From contig JBAIAC010000269.1 in NCBI GenBank assembly GCA_037349315.1, positions 111,354 to 175,353 on the forward strand: a DNA stretch of 64,000 nucleotides. The letters are read 5' to 3'. The translations under genes and the position numbers were made by a program. The notes beneath the pieces were generated by a model. That model saw nothing but the letters and a program-made list of their open reading frames with translations. It did not search any database and had not been told where the DNA came from. The DNA is from Chelydra serpentina (Eukaryota; Chordata; Testudines; Chelydridae). Within the stretch, counting starts at the first letter, position 1, and each line of letters starts with the position of its first letter. Below, in pieces: positions 30,306 to 40,930 of the stretch.

Positions 30306-32318
30306 CTAGTGACCTGGGGAAGTTCGAACCTGGTCACACCAGGCCGTTCCAGTTCCACGGGCTCCCTTAGGTTGGGTGGGCTTGATGGCACCCGCAGGCC
30401 GCATGTGGGAAGGTTTATGCGGCCCGTGCCCTCTTCCCATCCCAAAACCCCTGGGGTTCAAGCTGAGATCAGGTCTTTTCCCAGCGCTCCAGTCTGGAGG
30501 GCTGTAGTTCGGGCTCTCTTGGTTAAGAGCCTCCCTCTTGATCTGGTCCCCTCTCTGACCACGTGTCTCTGTCACCAGCCGCTCGGCATCGGCCCCTTTT
30601 CCTGGATGCAGCCACGTTGGGGCGGAATGGTGACCATACCCCGTAAAGCGCCACCCAAATAGATCCGGCTGCTGCTTCTTAAGGGCCTGCCCCATGGCCA
30701 GGCATTCCTTCTCTATGGCCTGACCGTTCTGCCTCCAGGGCAGCCGCTCCTTGCTCAGATACCCGATGGGGTATCTCTCCCCCTTCGCATAGGCCTGCAT
30801 CAGCACCGCGCCCAGCCCTGTGTCTGAGGCTTCGGTGAACACTGTACAGGGCTTGGCCCGGTCTGGGTTTACTCGATCTATTGGGCCCTGGATTAGAGCC
30901 TCCTTCAGCGCACAGAGAGCCCTCTGGCCCTGCTCGGTCCAGACTGCCTCGTCTGGCTTCCCCTTCTTACCTAGCTCTGTGATGGGGGCAGCTAGGGAGC
31001 TAAAGGGGGGTACAAACCTCTGGTAGTATCCCACCATCCCGCTAAAGGCCTGGACCTGTTTCTTGGTCTGGGGAACAGGCCAAACTCTGATCGCCTCCAC
31101 CTTGGCCAGCCCTGGGCTGTTGAATGACTGGTTCACCTCTAAAGCCAGCCTGTCCTTGGCCTCTCTCTCCAGGCTCTGGGCTCTTTTCCCAGTTACTCTG
31201 ACTGGGGGACACCTGATGGGAGGATGGGCTCCCATTTCAGGGGAGAGATCCATCAGGGGGTCTTCCCCATTCTCCTCCCAATTGTCCCTTACCGGTTCTA
31301 GGGGTCCCCTTACTCTCCTCCCATACCACAGCTTGAAAGGGAAGCCCCCTGGTGATTCCTGGGGCACTTCCTTGTGCCATCGGTGGGGCAGGTACTTGTC
31401 CCAGTCCTGTGGATGCTGATTGATGCAAGTCTTCAGCATCAGCCTCATGGTCCCCTGAACTCTCTCCACCAGCCCATTGCACTGGGGATGATATGCTGAG
31501 GCCCAACTGTGCCGGACCCCACATTTCTCCCACAAGCACCGGAGCAGGGCCGACATGAAGTTGGACCCTTGGTCTGTCAGGACTTCCTTGGGGAACCCCA
31601 CTCGGCTGAAAATGGTCAGCAGCGCATCCGCCACGGTGTCTGCTTCAATGGAGGATAAGGGCACCGCCTCGGGGTAGCGGGTGGCAAAATCTACCACCAC
31701 CCGAATGTACTTCTTCCCCGACTGGGCTGCCCTGCTGAGGGGGCCCACCCCATTCATAGCCACCTTCTGGAAAGGTTCCTCCCTGATGGGCAGGGACCTC
31801 CAGGGATCTTCTCCCTTACCCTGGACCAGGTATAATAGCCGGTGATGATACTTCGGGTGCCCCACCGGCTGCCTCCTGATTCCCCGCAGTTCTACTTCCC
31901 CTTGGGAAGCCCATTCCCGGCACAGGAATCCCTTCTCCCACAGGGATCTGTCGCTGCAGTCTTCCCCAAGGGGGTTTGCAGCGCTGTGGCCAGCAAGCTC
32001 CCTTAGCTTCTCCGAAGTGGGATCCCTCTGCAGCTCACTGGCCAGGCCTGGGGTCACGGCCCCACTGAGCCCTGTCCCTGGTGGCTCCCTCCCTGCCGTG
32101 GAATCACTTCCCGGCAGCACCTCTGGACCAGGCAAGCCTGGTTGGCAGCCGTCCTGCCCTGCCTGTGTGTTCCCCCACTCAGCTGGGGTCTCTGCTCCCC
32201 CGGGGCTCAGCGCTGCCCTGGCTGTCCCTGTGGGGCCAGGCAGCGAGCTCGCTGCTTTGGTAACAGCATCAGAGCCAGCGTGAGCCACCTCTCCAGTGTG
32301 CAGTGGGGTGGGGAGCAT
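30306..32318 (-). pseudogene. pol remnant: integrase core then RT thumb-RNase H
   Basis: The 670-residue frame has a low-complexity start, then an integrase core with catalytic aspartates in VVVDFATRYPEA and LTDQGSNF and the glutamate in GLVERV. The last two are separated by 35 residues, the classic DX35E. The N-terminal HHCC finger is missing. Next follows RTKKQ-type RT thumb text (VGYYQRFVPPF) and RNase H (FTEASDTGLGAVL), where the first catalytic Asp is Glu. The RT palm with YxDD is absent. The open frame is long for a dead element, which suggests recent rearrangement or a young non-autonomous lineage. Confidence 0.8.
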
Positions 32319-33430
32319 CTCTCTGACCCACCCCGCCCTAGGGGTCTGGTTACAGGCAGGCAGGTAACCGGGGCCTGGCAGCTCCTCCCCCCTGCCAGCC
32401 AGTCATTTGCATTTTCACTGACCATTTCCCTCTTAGCCAATTGGTTTCCTGAGTTCAAATTCAAATCCTCGGCCGTTACAGGGCCTGGATCCTGTCCCAA
32501 AGATACACAGTCACCCCCCAACAGCACCTCACCGCTGATATCCTGGAGACCCCCAACCACCAGCCAGCCCGACCCCTCCTGGGTCTGCACAGGGATCTGG
32601 GCCATAGGCAGGGCGAATGGGTCCGTCCCGGGGACCCTCACCCAGGTCACACAGCCCCCCAGCAGCTGGTGGGGGTGCACCACCCGGGGCCTGACCACAA
32701 TTCTCTCTGTCCCGGGGTCTTGCCACCCCCCGAATGTCTCTCCATTGACCATCAGCTTCCGTTTCCACTGGGGGTCCATAGGGCTTGAGTCCAGGGCCAG
32801 GAGTGGAAATCCGTCCACCATCCCACCCTTCTGGCTGGTGGAGTTTATGGCCTTGGGACCCAGCAAGGGGGTTAAATCCCGGGGCTTTTCCGCAGGGTCT
32901 CCCTGGTTCCAATCACCAGCCTGTTCCAAGGCAGTGAGGTGGGCCTCCACATCCCCACCCTCCTTAACCAAGGGCAACAATTTAGGATCGAGGTTCCCTG
33001 CGGAGCTGGCACCCCGGGATCTGTCCCCACTTACCCCTGGCCAGTCCCCTATGCCTCTCCATTCCACCACCGCAAGTTCACGCTGCTGCTTCTTCTGTAG
33101 GTCTTTCTCGGGCTCTTGCTGTCTCTCACCGTCCTCTTGCTCTCTCGGACTCAGCTCCAGTCCCATCCGTCTCCGATCCCCTGCTGGGGAACCCGATCGT
33201 GAAGACCTCCGTCTGGTTGGGGACCAGACTCTTGGGGATGCCAGGCTATCACTCCAGCTGCTCCCAGATCCTGCTGTAGCCCCATTGGGGTCCGGAATCT
33301 GCTCCCTGGAATGGTCATCTTCCTCCAGCCGCGTGATTAACTGGGCTTTAGTGAGCTTTCCAATGGGTATCCCTCTCTTTTTGCACAGGGTTACAATGCT
33401 CTTCTTAAGGAGAAGGCGATACGCCATCAC
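32207..33430 (-). pseudogene. gag-protease remnant of LTR element
   Basis: The 407-residue frame starts 440 bp inside the 5' LTR with MMAYRLLLKKSI and a basic SAP-like N-terminus (KKRGIPIGKLTKAQLITRL), followed by acidic, low-complexity sequence. A capsid domain and zinc knuckle are not visible. Later text, GWQDPGTERIVVRPRVV, looks like a retroviral-type protease whose Asp-Thr-Gly is Asp-Pro-Gly. It overlaps the pol frame by 112 nt in the -1 relative frame, the usual layout for ribosomal frameshifting in such elements. Confidence 0.68.
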
Positions 33431-33871
33431 TTCACTGCTCCCAAGTTTGCTGTGGACTCGCAGGCCTGTGTGCTCTTAGCTCCCCACGGTTTCCAGGAAG
33501 AACCCCAAGTGTGCCAGCCCTTCTCCAGGTCACCGCCTCTTTGCCAGGGTCGAGCTGCAGCTCCTGCGCCCCTGGGTCCACTCACGGCACCCCCAGGGGA
33601 ACCCTGTCACTGCAAAAATCCTTCTCTCTCCCAGGGCCAAGCCGCAGGCTCCTCCGCCCCTGGGACTGCTCACTGTAGCCCCCAGGGGGACCCCCTCATT
33701 GCACAGTCCTTCTCGCTGGACACACACTCCCAGGGGTTAAGCGTAGCTCCTCCGCTCCCCGAAACCGCTCCTCCGTGAGCCTTCAGCACGCCTGGTCCTC
33801 GTTAGCACCCCTTCGTTCTACTGCTCCCCAGTTACTTACTGCAGGAAGCGCCGTTCACGGGGTGCAGAACA

Positions 33872-33888
33872 TCCCACCGCTGCCACCA
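33872..33888 (-). other. Primer-binding site, complementary to tRNA-Leu
   Basis: On the minus strand TGGTGGCAGCGGTGGGA lies 2 nt inside the LTR. It is the complement of the tRNA-Leu 3' end (TCCCACCGCTGCCA plus CCA). No matching Leu gene is present in this window. Confidence 0.85.
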
Positions 33889-33890
33889 GT

Positions 33891-34457
33891 TGTTACGGAG
33901 TATAGGGGAGTCCGGCCCTGCACCCCTCTTTCCCGGATTCACTGGGAGTCTCAGCCAGCCAGTAGAACAGAAGGTTTATTAGAGATGCCAGGAACACAGT
34001 TCAACCAGAGCTTGTCAGTACATCCAGGACCCCTCAGTCGGGTCCTTCCGGGGGGCAGGGAGCTTAGACCCCAGCCTGGGGCTCCCTGCATTTCGCCCCG
34101 CAGCTCCACATGGGCCAGGGAGGCCAGACCCTGTCTGCCTTGCTCGCCTCTTCCCCGGCCAGATTTCAAACTCCAACTCTCTAGCCCCTCCTCCGCCTTT
34201 GTCTGCTTCCCAGGCCAGGAGGTCACCTGATCCCTTTGTTCTCACACCTTCAGCTCTCACCTTTGCCGGGCAAGGGACCGGGCCATCTGTTGCTAGCAGA
34301 CAGGGCCATTCTCTGTGTCCAGGCCTCTGCCTTCTAGGGCTTTGTAACAATTATGCACCGTTGTCCCACCACCTAGATACTCAAGCACCGCATAGGGGAA
34401 ACTGAGGCACCCACACAGTACTCAGGGAAACCTTAACAACAGTCCTAGTTCGTCACA
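33891..34457 (-). repeat. 5' LTR of the 4.76-kb element
   Basis: 567 bp; see 29697-30263. The right flank CCCTGCTATTGCAATCACTG is the Ser-AGA module, unlike the left flank. Confidence 0.88.
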
Positions 34458-35070
34458 CCCTGCTATTGCAATCACTGATGTATTGGGGATGACGGGAAAG
34501 GGACTGTCTGAATTATCAAGGCAGGACATGGACAACAATCTACAGCAGCGTCGTTAACCACAAACACACTCTCATCATGCTCCAGCCAGCAGGGAAATGA
34601 GCAGGAATTCCTGCTGTTCAGCCATGGACACACTTACACAATGGCACGGCAGTGAGTGTGTTGTGGAAGCTGGTCTGAGGAAACAATTGGAAATGATCAT
34701 TCAGTGAGAACAGAACTAGAGTGTAGTGAGAAACCTGCACAAAGCCAGTAGTTGTGGCTGAGTGGTTAAGGTGATGGACTAGAAATCCATTGGGGTTTCC
34801 CTACACAGGTTTGAATCCTGTCAACTATGGAGGAACTTGTCGTTCTTCAGTTTCAGTCCCTGAGCATCCTTGGTGTCAAGGGGAGCTCGGTCTTGTCTCA
34901 CTCTCAGGCTGTGTCCACACTACAGAGTTATGCTGCTTTAGTTGAAGGGTTTCAATTAAACACTCTGCTCCTTGTGTCACCAGAGCGCATCCACTCTAGC
35001 AACTCTTGCGTCGCCCCAAAGAGCAGTGCATTGTGGGTAGCTATCGCACTGTGCAACTGGCCACAGGGGG
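34458..35070. repeat. Ser-AGA module flank, inverted to 21400-22000
   Basis: Sequence on both sides of the Ser gene mirrors 21400-22000, and its left part also mirrors 50765-51060 (TGGCACGGCAGTGAGTGTGT and CATGGACACACTTACACAAT). Confidence 0.8.
34748..34829 (+). tRNA. tRNA-Ser (AGA)
   Basis: GTAGTTGTGGCTGAGTGGTT, a perfect ATGGA/TCCAT stem around CTAGAAA, long variable arm and ACAGGTTTGAATCCTGT. Acceptor GTAGTTG/CAACTAT ends in a G-T wobble. Confidence 0.9.
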
Positions 35071-35293
35071 CTTTGGGAGGGGTTTGCAATGGCTCATGGG
35101 CCGGTGCAGCATCACATGATGCAGGTTTCTCTGTCCCATTGTTCCATGGGCAGCCTACTAGATTGCCAGCTGCTTCCCAACTGAAGTGTGTGTGGCGGGG
35201 CAGAGAGTGACACTATGCACAACAGATAAGTGTGGAACAATGACACAGCACAAAACCACACAACAGAAGCGTGTAGAGAGAAAGGGCAGGGAG

Positions 35294-35412
35294 GGACCCT
35301 GAGAGTCAGGACCAAGTATCCCTAGGTCATCCCCGACAGGTGTTTGCGTAACCCCTTCTTAAAATCCTCCAATGAAGGAGATTCTGCAACTTCCCATGGA
35401 GGCCACTGCCAT
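35294..35412 (-). mobile_element. CR1 LINE 3' fragment
   Basis: Old CR1 text in reverse orientation (CATCCCCGACAGGTGTTTG, GGAGATTCTGCAACTTCCC). Confidence 0.65.
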
Positions 35413-35436
35413 GCAATCGACAATGCTTGGCTTGTG

Positions 35437-35712
35437 ATTAAGGGCCAGGCTGTGACTCAGAAAATTTGGATTCAGTTCCAAGTTTGGCCCCATTATTCTC
35501 TGTGCAAACATGGACAAATGACATCACATCTTTTTAGCCTCAGTTTCCCCATCTGTAAAATGGGAACCATCCTCCCACACTTCATCTATTTTGCCTGTGA
35601 GCTCCTGGCATCAAGGACTCTCTCTCTCACTATGAGTTGTACAACTCCTGCAGAATCAGGGCCCCCATCCTTGATCGGGGTTTCCGCAGTGCCTGGCACA
35701 ACTGGGGCACCC
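35437..35712 (+). mobile_element. MIR-type SINE fragment
   Basis: Contains the MIR-like CTCAGTTTCCCCATCTGTAA and AATGGG, then GTGCCTGGCAC near the end. The tRNA head is diverged. Confidence 0.7.
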
Positions 35713-36025
35713 ACTCTTGGATGGGGTATCTGATGGGGGATTAAAGGGCAGGGCTAATCATCACGCTTCATGTCTCAAACTGCTCTGTGGCTGGGGGCTA
35801 AGGAGGGGCTGTTCCCATGTAACAACGTATGGAAAGGATCATTGTGCAGTCCGTGGGGAAGGGGTTAGAGTTTCCTTTACTATTTCCGGCATTGGCCACT
35901 CCCACAGACAGGATGTCTGCTGGGGGAGAAGAAATACAAGGCTTAATGGGACCATGGATCTGATCAGATGAGGCCGGGGCAGGGGTGGGGATTTAACCAC
36001 CCCCGGCCTGCAACCTCCAATATGC
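35713..36025. other. Intergenic, nothing recognised
   Basis: No supported gene or repeat. Confidence 0.4.
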
Positions 36026-36222
36026 AGAATCATAGAATCATAGGACTGTAAGGGACCTTGAGAGGTCATCCAGTCCAGGCCCCTGCACTCATAAGTATAA
36101 TCTGGACCATCCCTGACAGGTGTTTGTCGAACCTGCTCTTAAAAACCTCCCCTGACAGAGATTCCACAACCTCCCTGGGGAATTCACTCCAGTGCTTAAC
36201 AGCCCTGACAGACAGGGAGTTT
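36026..36222 (-). mobile_element. CR1 LINE 3' fragment
   Basis: Ends in the CR1 tail AGAATCATAGAATCATAG and contains GACCTTGAGAGGTCATCCAG, GACAGAGATTCCACAACCTC. Confidence 0.8.
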
Positions 36223-36426
36223 TCGTTTTCCTTTGTAGAACGGTGTTTTCTCCTGGATCTGAGATTTAACTAGAAAAAGAAGAAGGTCTCTGGGTGTCAG
36301 ATGGAGGAGCAGTCTGGGGCTAGGGCTGCTAAGGGAGCCAGAGTAGCAGGTTTTCTGTATTGTTTCCTGCCCTCTTTTTCTTGACTAGTTTCTCTTCTGC
36401 ACCAAACTAACCCTTTTCACCTGTGA

Positions 36427-36499
36427 GGCTGGCTGGCTCAGTGGGTCGAGCATCAGACTTTTAATCTGAAGGTCCAGGGTTCAAGTCCCTGGCCAGGTG
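36427..36499 (+). tRNA. tRNA-Lys (UUU)
   Basis: Loop CTTTTAA in a perfect TCAGA/TCTGA stem and CAGGGTTCAAGTCCCTG T-arm. Acceptor position 2 is G and pairs with G, a single mismatch. The Gln locus follows 360 bp downstream. Confidence 0.83.
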
Positions 36500-36786
36500 T
36501 AAAAAGCATCATATCCTCCAAAAGGCAGTTTTTCAGTACTCTCCTTGACACCAGTATTTTCTTTTCAGGACTTGGGCTTTCCTAGGAAGGGCCATTTTCT
36601 GCCTCTGACTGACGGGGAAAATTCCTCACATGCCCACTGGCCCTGGGTTTACAGCAAACCGCTGCGTGCTGACTTGTTGAGCAAATGCAGGGCTGGTCAG
36701 AGAGATCTTGAGCAAGGGAGGCAAAAAATTGTCCGCCCAGGCTCTTCGACACTGGAAGTCAGACAAACATAAGGTGCTCTCCTCTG

Positions 36787-36857
36787 GGTCCCATGGTGTC
36801 AGGGCAGCACTCGGGGCTTTGAATCTTGCAATCTGAGTTCATTTCTCAGTGGGAACT
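36787..36857 (+). tRNA. tRNA-Gln (UUG), partly decayed
   Basis: Loop CTTTGAA (TTG). Acceptor pair 2-71 is lost and the T-loop reads TTCATTT, so the gene is probably weak or inactive. Confidence 0.7.
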
Positions 36858-36879
36858 TGGGGCAGCTCTTTCGCCACCT

Positions 36880-38130
36880 AACACTACTGGGTGTTCCAAG
36901 GCTTCGTCTTGCTCTCTCCAATGACGTGGGAGCCTGTCTTTTGCCGGCTCGCTGCTGTGACTTGAGCGCCAGAGGGGACGTTTGATCCAGACGTCTGGTC
37001 GTGCCTGGAGTCCTGTAGGTAGGGGTGCGAGCTCCATTTCCTCTGAGTCCTGAAGCTGGGCTGCAGCCTGGCCTAGGAGGCAGCCCAATTGGTTGATCAT
37101 GTCCCCTGCACTCGCTGGTTCTCTCCATCTGCTCCCGCTCTAGACTTTTCTCTATCCCATCTCTCCTTCTCTTCTCTTCTGTGCTCTCTCTTCCCTGCTC
37201 CCCTTTGTTTTCTATGGGACCTGGCCCCATAGTTCTATGTTGTGCAATATCGTGTTTAACTTTCCAAATCAGCTGGTGGCTGGAGAATATTTCCAGGTGG
37301 TTGCCCCCTACGTAGATTGCAGTGATCTCTGGTGTGTCCTCATGGGAACCAGCTCACAAAAAAGAGCCAGAAGCTGGTCCCAGTGTATCCCCCATCTGCT
37401 GTGCGGAGAGAAAATTGCCTCCAGGCCAAGGCCCAGCTGCAAACCCCTTGCTGAATTACAGGCTGTCTTGGAAGCTCACTGCATGATGCTGTGCCCACAA
37501 ACTCACATCCCCGGCCATAGGGGCACTTCCATATCATCTAAGCAAGAGACGTGGGGAAGGAGGCAAACAGGGTTAAAACCTGTGGTGCTTACGGCCCACC
37601 ACATGCATTGGCTTCCACTCGGGCAGGGGACTTATAGGTCTTCTCCTGATTGGCTCTCCCAATACGCTTTCCTGATTGGCTGGGTTCAGCTCAGCCTCTC
37701 CAAGGCTGCCTTAACCTTTCTCCTGCCTGTGTGGGGCAGCTGCCCCACGGCACTTGGAAAGTGGCAAATGAGAAGTCTGGAGCTGATGGAAAGGTGACCA
37801 TGACTCAGCACTGAGCTGAGGTCGCTGCGACTGAAATGCAGAGCATGAACCAGGATATGATCACAGTGGCTGGTGGGAGAAGCACGTGTGAGAAGCCCCC
37901 TGTCATCCGAGCTGTGGCTTTCTGTGCACAGAGATCCAGACACCTCAAGGTCTGCAAGTCTTGAGGGAAATGGGGAACGTCTGTACTTTGAATATGCAGG
38001 TCTTGTCTTGGACCATCAAATGGAGCAGTTGGAAGGGTTTGTAGGAGGCAGGCACCATGGTTTAGCTGGCTAAAGCACTTGTCTAGTAAACAGGAGATCC
38101 TGGGTTCAACTCCCAGTGGTGCCTTGTAGA
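36880..38130. repeat. Inverted duplication of 18350-19670 (Thr-AGU/Gln flank)
   Basis: Shares the CCAAT-box region (37625-37690, without the TATA box), the GGAAAGTGGCAAATGAGAAG stretch and the Thr-AGU gene with the left block in opposite orientation. Confidence 0.82.
38051..38124 (+). tRNA. tRNA-Thr (AGU)
   Basis: Perfect GGCACCA/TGGTGCC acceptor stem, loop CTAGTAA (AGT), CTGGGTTCAACTCCCAG T-arm. One wobble in the anticodon stem. Confidence 0.9.
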
Positions 38131-38395
38131 ACTCTTGTCTCCTCTCATCACATTTCCCTGTGTCTTTCTAGGAAACACAAGAGCCCTCCCTTGGCAATCC
38201 AAGTAACTGCTTGCTAAGGAAAAGGCTCCTTTGAAGAGGAGCATTAGAAAGAATCAAATCACGAGCCTGGAGCTGATGAAGAGGCTGCTGTGACCGGCAT
38301 TGGCAAGGCGGCGGCTTCGACTGCAATTTGTGCAACACGAGAGCCTGTGCCACACGTCCTTGTGATGTGCTGGGTTTGTCTGCGCACAGAGACCC

Positions 38396-39460
38396 TGACA
38401 GACAATCTCTGCCCCCCTGTTCTCTAGACCAGAGTGACTCTCAGCCAGCGTAACACAGGAGGGTTTATTGAGCGTTGAACACAGCACAGGAACTCTCAGG
38501 GCCCTCAGGCCTGGCCTCCCCCGAGCCCAGCACATCCAGCTCTCTCCTGTATCCCGGTGGGCTCTGCCTGCTCCCTCTCCCCAGCCCAGAGCCCCCCAGT
38601 AGCATAGGCAGGTCCGGAGCACATGGGGAGCGGCGCTGTAAAAAGACTCCTCCCCAGGCTCCCCCTGTACTCACCCGGCGGCGCCTCCGGGAGGCTCTCC
38701 GGGTCCTCCCAGAGGTGAAAGTAAGCGGGTCCGGTCCGGCACCGGCAAGAGCCAGTACGCCGTGCCGGACCGGACCGGCTTCCCCGGTGGTGATTTAAAG
38801 GGCCCAGCCGCTGCGGGGAGCCCCGGGCCCTTTAAAGCGCCGCCGGAGCTCCGGCAGCGGGGCTCGGGCGGGGATTTCAAAGGCCCACGGCTCCTGCAGC
38901 CGTGGGGAGCAGCGGGCCTTTTAAATCCCGGCCCGAGCCCAGCTCCGGCAGCGGGGCGTGGGCGCCGCCGCTTGTGCTCACAGGGGGAGCAGCCGCTCCC
39001 CCTAATCCCCCCCCGGCTACGCCACTGGAGCTCCCGCCCCCCCCTGCTGCCCCACTGGGCGGGGGATATCACTGGCCCCAAGCCCCACCTCTGTCCATTC
39101 TCTTCTCTCCAGGTAAACAGCCCTGCAAACAGGGTCGTCTGGGCCTCTTCTCCTCTCTGGCCCCCTCTGGCTGGAACCGGCTGGTTAGGCCCCCAGGGCT
39201 CCTCTCTTCGTAGCCCATTGTTCTCCCACTGGCCAGGACCGACTGCGGACTCCTGAGCTGGCTTCCGGGTCACCTGTCGCCACGTCCATGGTGGGGTCCC
39301 CAGTCCCCTCGCCAGTCCCCTGTAACAACAAACTCCCTCTCCCATCACCTCGTTACACCCGTAACACCCAGGGAAACTGAGTCCCACCCCCTCTACACGC
39401 AACCCCTAGGGAACCAAGAAAAACCCCCATAGGCAACAAGGAAAACCCCATGCTGTCACA
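38396..39460 (-). mobile_element. Solo LTR with nested hAT-like element
   Basis: In reverse orientation the sequence starts TGTGACAGCATGGGGTTTTC and has an AATAAACC polyadenylation signal (plus GGGTTTATTG at 38461). It is interrupted by 38597-39027. The far border is uncertain and no target duplication is evident. Confidence 0.6.
38597..39027. mobile_element. hAT-like non-autonomous transposon, 431 bp
   Basis: Termini CAGTAGCATAGGCAGG / GGCTACGCCACTG are inverted repeats of the family at 19658. Flanking octamers GAGCCCCC and GAGCTCCC are a near-perfect 8-bp target duplication. The interior is GC-rich with no transposase. Confidence 0.75.
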
Positions 39461-39479
39461 GGGGTCACTATGTCGGCCT

Positions 39480-40200
39480 TGTAACCCTGGGTGTCAGGTC
39501 GCTGTGCAGCTTTGATCTAGAGCTCTGATCCCAGCAACCGACCAGCAGCCCACAGCCTCATCCTGGGTCTGCCCCACCTGGTTACTCCTCACAGGCTGAC
39601 CTGACCCCGCTTCCAGCCCTGGATTCACCCCCCAATCATCCTACAGCCACTCAGAGCCACAGCCGTGGAGGTGCTGACGGAGGGAGGGGTGACTCTGGGA
39701 TGGGGTTCTTCTCTAAAGATGGCTGCAGAAAGGTGGTGCTCAGCTCTGTCAGGGACCTGCCCAGTTCCCTCGCTGACAGGGGATGTGACATTTCTGTAAG
39801 GTGCATAAAGGGGGTATTTGGCTTCCTAGCGAATGTGAGGAATGTGCAATTATGAGAGGGAATTTCCATCCCTCCATCAGTTGTACTTCAGGGCCCCAGT
39901 GGCCTAATGGATAAGGCATTGGCTTCCTAAGCCAGAGATTGTGGGTTCAAGTCCCATCTGGGGTGAAAAGCTACTTCATTCTGTACACTGCAAAGAAACC
40001 TCAGTTTTATCTTCACCAAGGAAGCTGGGAGATGTTGGAACACAAAGTGCTGGGTCTTGGGAACAATCCCCCAGAAATCTCATCTTCCACTCGACAAATG
40101 CTTTCTAAACCCGTCAGTAGCAAACAGTTAATACTAGTTTTTGTCTGAGAATAGAGTGAAGGGGAGTGTTTAAGCCGACAAGTCAATGAACAAAACACCT
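39480..40200 (+). repeat. Arg tRNA module (copies at 9200-9990 inverted and 26280-26900)
   Basis: Both flanks, including CATCCCAGAGTCACCCCTCC on the opposite strand and CTGGGTCTTGGGAACAATCC, recur with the three Arg loci. Confidence 0.85.
39893..39965 (+). tRNA. tRNA-Arg (CCU)
   Basis: Complete cloverleaf: GCCCCAG/CTGGGGT acceptor stem, TTGGC/GCCAG stem around TTCCTAA (CCT), GTGGGTTCAAGTCCCAT T-arm. The best Arg gene in the window. Confidence 0.94.
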
Positions 40201-40223
40201 CTCTACTGGCTCTTTGTCTACAG

Positions 40224-40925
40224 CAGGCCGGCACAACATGCGGCCTGGATGGGCTCACTGTGCGGCCCGCGGGGGGTGTGAGTAGGAGGGCTCACTGTGC
40301 GGCCCAAAATCTGGGACAGTGTCCATTGGTCCTTTTTGCTGCTTGTCTCTGGGCTGGGGGTAGGGTGACCAGATGTCTCCATTTTATAGGGACCGTCCTG
40401 ATTTTTACATCTTTTTCTTATATAGGTTCCTATTACCCCCCACCCCCTGTCCCGATTTTGGGGGGAAGATCTTATTCTACTTCTAGCAAAAAGACATTTT
40501 TCTTTAACCTTAATTATACTACCTTAGGGGCCCGCTATAACATATTACCAAGGTTCAATACAAAGTCATATAAAAGTTATACAAAAATGCATAATGCAGA
40601 GATTTATCTACAACTGCATTGATTGACTGTTGTGTGCAGTAATATAGTGACCCCTGGGGGATGGGTGAAGAGGGGTGTGATGGTGGGGCCGAGCGGGGAG
40701 GGGGCAGGTCCTATTTTACTGCTGTGATCTGGTCACCCTATGCGCGCTGTTTCTTTCTCCCTCGACAGGCTTCCAGACCCCAGCGGTGGGGAAGGAGGGG
40801 TTGTTTCCACGGAGCAGGCGGCACAGGGGTGGGGGGGTGTTTCCGCAGGGCCGGGGGGTTTCGGCCCTCAGCTGTTTTCTTTGGAGTAATACGGCCCTCG
40901 CCGCTTTATGAGTTGTGCAGGCCTG
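40224..40925. mobile_element. TIR element (CAGGCCGGCACAAC), with nested TIR element
   Basis: Ends CAGGCCGGCACAAC and GTTGTGCAGGCCTG are inverted repeats with one mismatch. The interior holds short 'tgcggcccg' stretches and a complete nested element at 40361-40740. No transposase frame and no clear target duplication. Confidence 0.6.
40361..40740. mobile_element. TIR element TAGGGTGACCAGAT, 380 bp
   Basis: Perfect 14-bp terminal inverted repeats TAGGGTGACCAGAT / ATCTGGTCACCCTA. The left 90 bp resemble the 124-bp copy at 22177. The interior is longer and non-coding. Confidence 0.82.
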
Positions 40926-40930
40926 CTTTA

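Larger units (their letters stand above)
29697..34457 (-). mobile_element. LTR retroelement, Ty3/Gypsy-related, 4.76 kb
   Basis: Two 567-bp LTRs with TGTTAC/GTCACA ends bound the element. On the minus strand come PBS for tRNA-Leu, a gag/protease frame, then a pol frame with integrase followed by RT thumb and RNase H, then a purine tract (30264-30277). By eye the LTRs differ at about two dozen sites, near 96% identity. The RT palm is absent and the order of integrase and RNase H is the reverse of normal Gypsy. No target duplication is visible. Confidence 0.88.

Noticed and set aside
30300..30345. tRNA B-box-like AAGTTCGAACCTGGTC inside the LTR element
   Set aside because: It lies in the element's 3' region, with no cloverleaf around it.
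32142..33479. 445-codon plus-strand frame opposite the LTR element gag
   Set aside because: It is the antisense of the gag-protease frame, low in complexity and without a recognisable domain.
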